From Lachnospiraceae bacterium (GTDB lineage: Bacteria > Bacillota > Clostridia > Lachnospirales > Lachnospiraceae), in assembly GCA_022800815.1 (NCBI GenBank), contig JAAWRC010000020.1, forward strand, positions 1-62,750: a DNA stretch of 62,750 nucleotides. Direction: 5' to 3'. The position numbers were made by a program, and so were the translations under genes. Below, piece by piece: positions 59,123 through 62,750 of this stretch; the first letter of the stretch is position 1, and every line of letters begins with the position of its first letter. The notes beneath the pieces were generated by a model. That model searched no databases and was not told the DNA's origin. It worked only from the letters and a program-made list of their open reading frames with translations.

Positions 59123-59480
59123 GATTCCCGCAAGGTCGGTGAAAGCACAGGTCGACCACGATGGACAGCCCCTTTTTCTGCCGGCAAAGCTTGTGGCAGA
59201 GGCTGAAACCGCTGGTGTTAAAGATGATGTCTGGCTTTACCCCCTTACTCATGCACAGCTTCCGGAACATCTGATGGATCTGGAACGCCCTGCTCTCGAT
59301 GATCATCGGCTCGCCGTCCAGCTTCGGCCCTTCGATGCGGAATCCCACGTCAAAATTCCCCCGCTCCATCTCGTCATCCACATGGCAGTCCGGATATTCC
59401 ACATAGTCAATCCCCATGCCCGGGTGCCTCTCCTCAAACAGATGGATGAAGTAAAATCTGAGGATGAATTTCCCTGGATG
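59115..59480 (-). pseudogene. Remnant of a LysR-type regulator (effector domain)
   Basis: The minus-strand frame encodes FEERHPGMGIDYVEYPDCHVDDEMERGNFDVGFRIEGP, then IESRAFQIHQMFRKLCMSKGVKPDIIFNTSGFSLCHKLCRQKKGLSIVVDLC. This is typical of the substrate-binding domain of LysR regulators. The N-terminal HTH is missing and the C-terminus runs into the neighbouring promoter. The 59005-59497 gap contains nothing else that looks coding. Confidence 0.6.
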
Positions 59481-59497
59481 CAAAATCTGAGAGCGAA

Positions 59498-61216
59498 TCA
59501 AGCGCCCTTTCCGATCAGCACACGTTTCCCCTGAAAGGCGAATCCGTATTTGCGAATTCTCTCCTTCGGAATTCCCTTCGCCGTAAGGGCCGTCTCATAC
59601 TGTTTATCCGCAATCTGCTTAAGCGCCGCCGCCACCGTGTCGGAAAGCTCCGCCTCGTCCTCCGGATCCTGCACCTTGAATTCCAGGAGAATGGCGTCAT
59701 CCTCCCTTTTCCTCGGCTCCAGCATCACGTCATAGCGGCCAAAGCCGGATTCTCTGTTGGAGGTAAGCACGTATCGATTCCGCAGGGTCACCAAAAGACC
59801 CAGTACAAAGCCATGATAAAATCTTTCGGGTTCCGCCCCTGAGGGGCGGTTCCCTGTATCAAAGAAGCTAAAGGTCTCCTGTGCGATCCGGTTCATATAA
59901 AGGTTCATGGCTTTCACGTCGTCCGACAGAAACGCCTTGATAAATCCCTGATAGTTTCCCGGATTTTTCCGGAACCATCCGGCCACCATGGAGCGGAACA
60001 TCAACTCAACCTCTCTATTCGTAAGCCCCAGCTCGTGCCGCAGCTCCAGAAATCCATAATCCTCCTCATACTCTCCGCCTTCGTAGGTCTCACACCCGAA
60101 CACCCGCAAATAGCCGCTGGCCAAGAGAAGGCTCCAGACGGCCGTATCATTCCCCCCCAACTGATCGTAGACAAATTGCTCGTCCACGGCTACCATCAGA
60201 TGTTCCCCGGAAAGGAGCCGTTCAAAATCCTGCTTGATGCTGCCGTCCCCCTCCCTAAGAAGCTTCCCCACCAGGCTGTTGGAGCTGGTGTTGGCCCAGT
60301 AACATTTCAAATCTTTTTTATCCAGATAATTAATAATCGACCAGGGGTTGTAGATATCTGTGCGGCTTCCGAAGGTAAATCCGTCATACCAGTCCTTTAC
60401 CCCCTTCTTCTCGTCAGACAGGCCGAACTCATCCAGGGCTGCAAACACCTCTTCCTCCGTAAAACCGAAGCTGTCCTCATATCTTTTTGAAGTCGTCGTC
60501 ACCACCTCAAGATTATTCAGATCTGAAAAAATCGACTCTTTGCTAACCCTTGTAATACCCGTCATGACCGCCCGCTCCAGATAAGGATTGGTCTTAAAGG
60601 TTGAATTAAACAGGCTGCGCATGAAAACGACCATTTCCTTCCAATAGCCGTTCACATACGCCTCCTGCATGGGCGTGTCATATTCATCCAGCAAGATCAG
60701 CACCTTTTTCCCATAATATCTGGAAAGATACAGGGACAACTGGTTAAGGGAAAAGGTCGCCGTCACCTCCGCCATATTCTCCGCTACAGAATCAAAATAG
60801 TCCTGCTCTTTTGCGTCCAGCAGACCCTTCTCCTTCAGCAAAAACCCATATTTCGAATACAGGTTGACCAGAAGCTGGCAGATCCTCTGCACCGCCGAGG
60901 AATAGTCCCGCTCCTTTACGGCGGCAAAAGACAGACTGATCACCGGCCAGGTTCCCTGCATCCTGCGGTACTCTTCCCTCTCCCATATGGAAAGCCCCTC
61001 AAACAAATCTCCCCTGTCCCCATAGGCAACGGAAAAAAATTTTTCCAGCATACTCATATTCAGCGTCTTTCCAAACCTCCTGGGGCGGGTAATGAGAGTG
61101 ACGCTGTCCCCACTCTCCCACCATTCTCTGATAAAATCTGTCTTATCAATATAGAAATACCCGTTCTTTCTGATATCCTCAAAATCCTGATGTCCGATCG
61201 CAACTTTTCCCGCCAT
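59498..61216 (-). CDS. AAA-ATPase-like / PD-(D/E)XK nuclease family protein
   Basis: This 572-residue protein is of the kind abundant in Lachnospiraceae. The N-terminal AAA-ATPase-like domain (IGHQDFEDIRKNGYFYIDKTDFIREWW) has a variant P-loop, ITRPRRFGKTLNMSML, and a Walker B-like VLILLDEYDTPMQEAY. The C-terminal PD-(D/E)XK nuclease domain has GRYDVMLEPRKREDDAILLEFKVQ. These genes occur in many copies per genome. A role in defence or mobile-element biology has been proposed but not proven. An ATG at 61216 follows GGAGG. Confidence 0.85.
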   Translation of the reverse strand: MAGKVAIGHQDFEDIRKNGYFYIDKTDFIREWWESGDSVTLITRPRRFGKTLNMSMLEKFFSVAYGDRGDLFEGLSIWEREEYRRMQGTWPVISLSFAAVKERDYSSAVQRICQLLVNLYSKYGFLLKEKGLLDAKEQDYFDSVAENMAEVTATFSLNQLSLYLSRYYGKKVLILLDEYDTPMQEAYVNGYWKEMVVFMRSLFNSTFKTNPYLERAVMTGITRVSKESIFSDLNNLEVVTTTSKRYEDSFGFTEEEVFAALDEFGLSDEKKGVKDWYDGFTFGSRTDIYNPWSIINYLDKKDLKCYWANTSSNSLVGKLLREGDGSIKQDFERLLSGEHLMVAVDEQFVYDQLGGNDTAVWSLLLASGYLRVFGCETYEGGEYEEDYGFLELRHELGLTNREVELMFRSMVAGWFRKNPGNYQGFIKAFLSDDVKAMNLYMNRIAQETFSFFDTGNRPSGAEPERFYHGFVLGLLVTLRNRYVLTSNRESGFGRYDVMLEPRKREDDAILLEFKVQDPEDEAELSDTVAAALKQIADKQYETALTAKGIPKERIRKYGFAFQGKRVLIGKGA

Positions 61217-61286
61217 GGTTCCGCCTCCTCCTCATTCTTTTTTCAGTATATCTGATTTTGCGGGAAAATACAAACTTTTCAGTGGG

Positions 61287-62495
61287 TTAGACCTTGAATC
61301 TGGAAGAAATCCGGGCTGTGGCATCGAACAGGTCTGTTGTCAGTATAAAAGGCTCTGAGAACGCATTTACAACAATACCCTTCACATTTTTCTCATTATT
61401 TCTTGCCAGTATCATACATTCGAGGAAACTTTTCTGCACCTTGGAAAAACGCTCTCCGTACTCTCCCATTTCCTCTGCGGTGGCAAATACGGGAAAGAAG
61501 AAATCTTCGCCCTTTCGCAGAATATCCGGCACCAGCCTCATCAAATCCTTATTGGTAAAACGTTTTCCCACCAGCGTATCAGGGGTATCTCCCGCCTCTC
61601 TCACCATCCGTTCGGCCTCAGCATAATCGTGTTCACTTAAAATCGCATTACAGGGAACCCACACAAAGCTGTCCCGAAGAACCGCAAGAAGCGTATACAG
61701 ATTCTCTTTTCTCCTTTCCCACTGAAACATTCTCATGGCTTCCTTCAGCACAGACCCATCCATGAATCCATACGCCCTCCTGTCGGTTGCCGCATCAAAT
61801 TGGTCAAGGACGGCAAGCATGTCTTCCGGAAGCCTTCCTCTGCACTCCAGCTTGTCAATATCCGGCACCCCATAAAACGCCTCGGCAATACTTCCTGCAA
61901 TGCAGGTGAGCGTGTCGCAGTCACCGCCCAAAGACACCGCCGTCCGTATTACATCCTCAAAATCCACCCCCTCGAGGAATGCGGTTATGGCCTCCGGCAC
62001 CGTCTCCTGACAGGACTCCACATGACGATAGACCGGCCGGATCTCATCACAGGTTCCGGACAGATTGTACCCGAATTCCCAAACAATATAGTCCTTAATC
62101 CCATCCTTTGCACACCCATTTCTCGCCATGAAAATTGCGGAGGCAGCCGCCTCCGCTCCCTTGACACCCTCCGGATGGTTGTGCGTCACCTCCGCCGTCA
62201 GTCTTGCGTATCTCCTTGTCTCCTCAAGGCTTTCATATAACCATCCTGCTGCCGCCACTCGCATGGCAGAACCGTTGCCAAAGCTTCCGTAAGGCTTCGG
62301 TTCCTTCTCCTCTAGCCAAGCGCTAAAGGCCACGCCATACCCGGCATGGGGATACTTGCGCCCCCACCTCTGCATGGATGCCACAAGCTCCGCCCTCACC
62401 TCGTCATCCGATTTCCCGGTGCTGCCCATAAGGGCCTCCGCCACGGCGATGGTCATCACCGAATCGTCCGTATACTGGGAATCTTTGCCACATTG
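61287..62495 (-). pseudogene. 5'-truncated ADP-ribosylglycohydrolase fused to an SseB-like domain
   Basis: The frame reads QCGKDSQYTDDSVMTIAVAEALMGSTGKSDDE. The metal-binding TDDS of ADP-ribosylglycohydrolases is present, but the usual start (about 25-40 residues with GAIxGDxxG) is gone and an in-frame TGA precedes it at 62496-62498. The second metal motif, SLGGDCDTLTCIAGSIAEA, is intact. Residues after about 225 form an SseB N-terminal-like domain (FVWVPCNAILSEHD, FFPVFATAEEMGEYGERF). A product from the ATG at 62459 would lack TDD and so be inactive. The break coincides with ATTGTCAAGTGG, a family-1 repeat string. Confidence 0.75.
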
Positions 62496-62518
62496 TCAAG
62501 TGGTGAATTCAATTTTTC

Positions 62519-62547
62519 TTGCATATATTTTTACATTATGGCATAAT
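62519..62547 (+). promoter_or_regulatory. Promoter of the AbrB-type antitoxin gene
   Basis: TTGCAT (62519-62524) and CATAAT (62542-62547) are spaced by 17 bp. Confidence 0.6.
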
Positions 62548-62550
62548 ATA

Positions 62551-62567
62551 AGTAAGAAATTCTTACT
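62551..62567. promoter_or_regulatory. Operator-like palindrome before the antitoxin gene
   Basis: AGTAAGAAATTCTTACT is a perfect 8+1+8 palindrome just downstream of the -10 element. AbrB/MazE-type antitoxins normally repress their own promoter through such sites. Confidence 0.6.
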
Positions 62568-62585
62568 GGAAAGGGGCGTAAGCAA

Positions 62586-62750
62586 ATGAACACACAAATA
62601 TTGACAGTTTCTTCCAAAGGACAGATTTCATTGCCAGTCAGCATTCGAAAACTCCTGTCGATTGATACTGGTGATAAACTAGTTGCATATACTTCAGGGG
62701 ATGTTATCATGCTCAAAACTTTAAAGCTTCCTTCTGCTGAAGAATTTGAA
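62586..62750 (+). CDS. AbrB/SpoVT-fold antitoxin, partial (runs off the window)
   Basis: The frame starts MNTQILTVSSKGQISLPVSI, then RKLLSIDTGDKLVAYTSGDVIMLKTL. This is a clear swapped-hairpin AbrB domain with the SSKGQISLP motif, as in VapB/AbrB-family antitoxins. AAAGGGG precedes the ATG. The last 55 codons visible are intact and the C-terminal toxin-binding tail begins (KLPSAEEFE). A toxin gene, perhaps of the PIN/VapC type, would be expected just beyond the window. Confidence 0.8.
   Translation, partial: MNTQILTVSSKGQISLPVSIRKLLSIDTGDKLVAYTSGDVIMLKTLKLPSAEEFE

Noticed and set aside
59498-61216. The AAA-ATPase/PD-(D/E)XK gene, considered as a transposase or phage gene
   Set aside because: Its domain order matches a family that is widespread and multi-copy in gut Clostridia. 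No terminal repeats or other mobile genes flank it.

Overview
The window looks like a chromosomal segment of an anaerobic, gut-type Clostridia bacterium, most likely a Lachnospiraceae relative. The evidence is a lactate dehydrogenase/bifurcating-type Etf/lactate racemase operon, FeoAAB, acetate kinase, DUF4317 and DUF6034-type proteins, two-component/ABC operons, and GC-rich genes separated by AT-rich promoters. No rRNA, tRNA, phage genes or CRISPR array were seen.

Layout. (1) 0.2-7.8 kb: a divergent regulon with a PTS-EIIC-like membrane protein on one side and an lctD-etfB-etfA-larA lactate operon plus a FadR-type regulator on the other. Two 17-bp palindromes of the same design lie between the promoters. 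(2) 7.9-21.5 kb: a large minus-strand sugar operon (RpiR, ROK kinase, SIS protein, RbsA/C/B-type ABC importer, cupin-type phosphoglucose isomerase, hexulose-6-phosphate synthase, phosphohexuloisomerase, D-allulose/tagatose-type 3-epimerase, PfkB kinase, GatZ, GatY). A second RpiR gene converges on it. (3) 21.8-25.1 kb: feoA-feoA-feoB with DtxR-like boxes. (4) 25.1-34.5 kb: a decaying region with a toxin-antitoxin remnant, a DUF305 protein, a phosphoesterase, a broken Uma2 gene, an intact regulator-ABC-histidine kinase operon, and a graveyard of fused gene fragments. (5) 34.5-50 kb: ackA, ftsH, DUF4317, three more broken genes, a YjiH-type protein, an HcxA-like dehydrogenase with an aminotransferase, a P-type ATPase, and a chemoreceptor with a damaged 5' end. 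(6) 50-59 kb: a two-component system and an envelope/ABC operon whose upstream regions share an 11-bp-period direct repeat. (7) 59-62.75 kb: a LysR remnant, an AAA/PD-(D/E)XK protein, a 5'-truncated ADP-ribosylglycohydrolase-SseB gene and the start of an AbrB-type antitoxin gene.

Two signals are not explained by ordinary genes. First, a structured intergenic element occurs twice (about 8.82-9.00 kb and 44.85-45.02 kb). Its unpaired blocks are conserved, while several helices differ in sequence and keep base pairing, which suggests a structured RNA or a structurally selected palindromic element. Second, a miniature palindromic repeat family with ends like CAGGYAATTGCGAAAC occurs at about eight places, often beside stop codons or broken genes.

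The metabolic picture is lactate oxidation to pyruvate with Etf as electron carrier, import and phosphorylation of an unidentified hexose routed through hexulose/tagatose phosphates to triose phosphates, and ATP formation by acetate kinase. About fourteen decayed loci in 63 kb point to active gene loss. All assignments come from reading the sequence; no database search was run.
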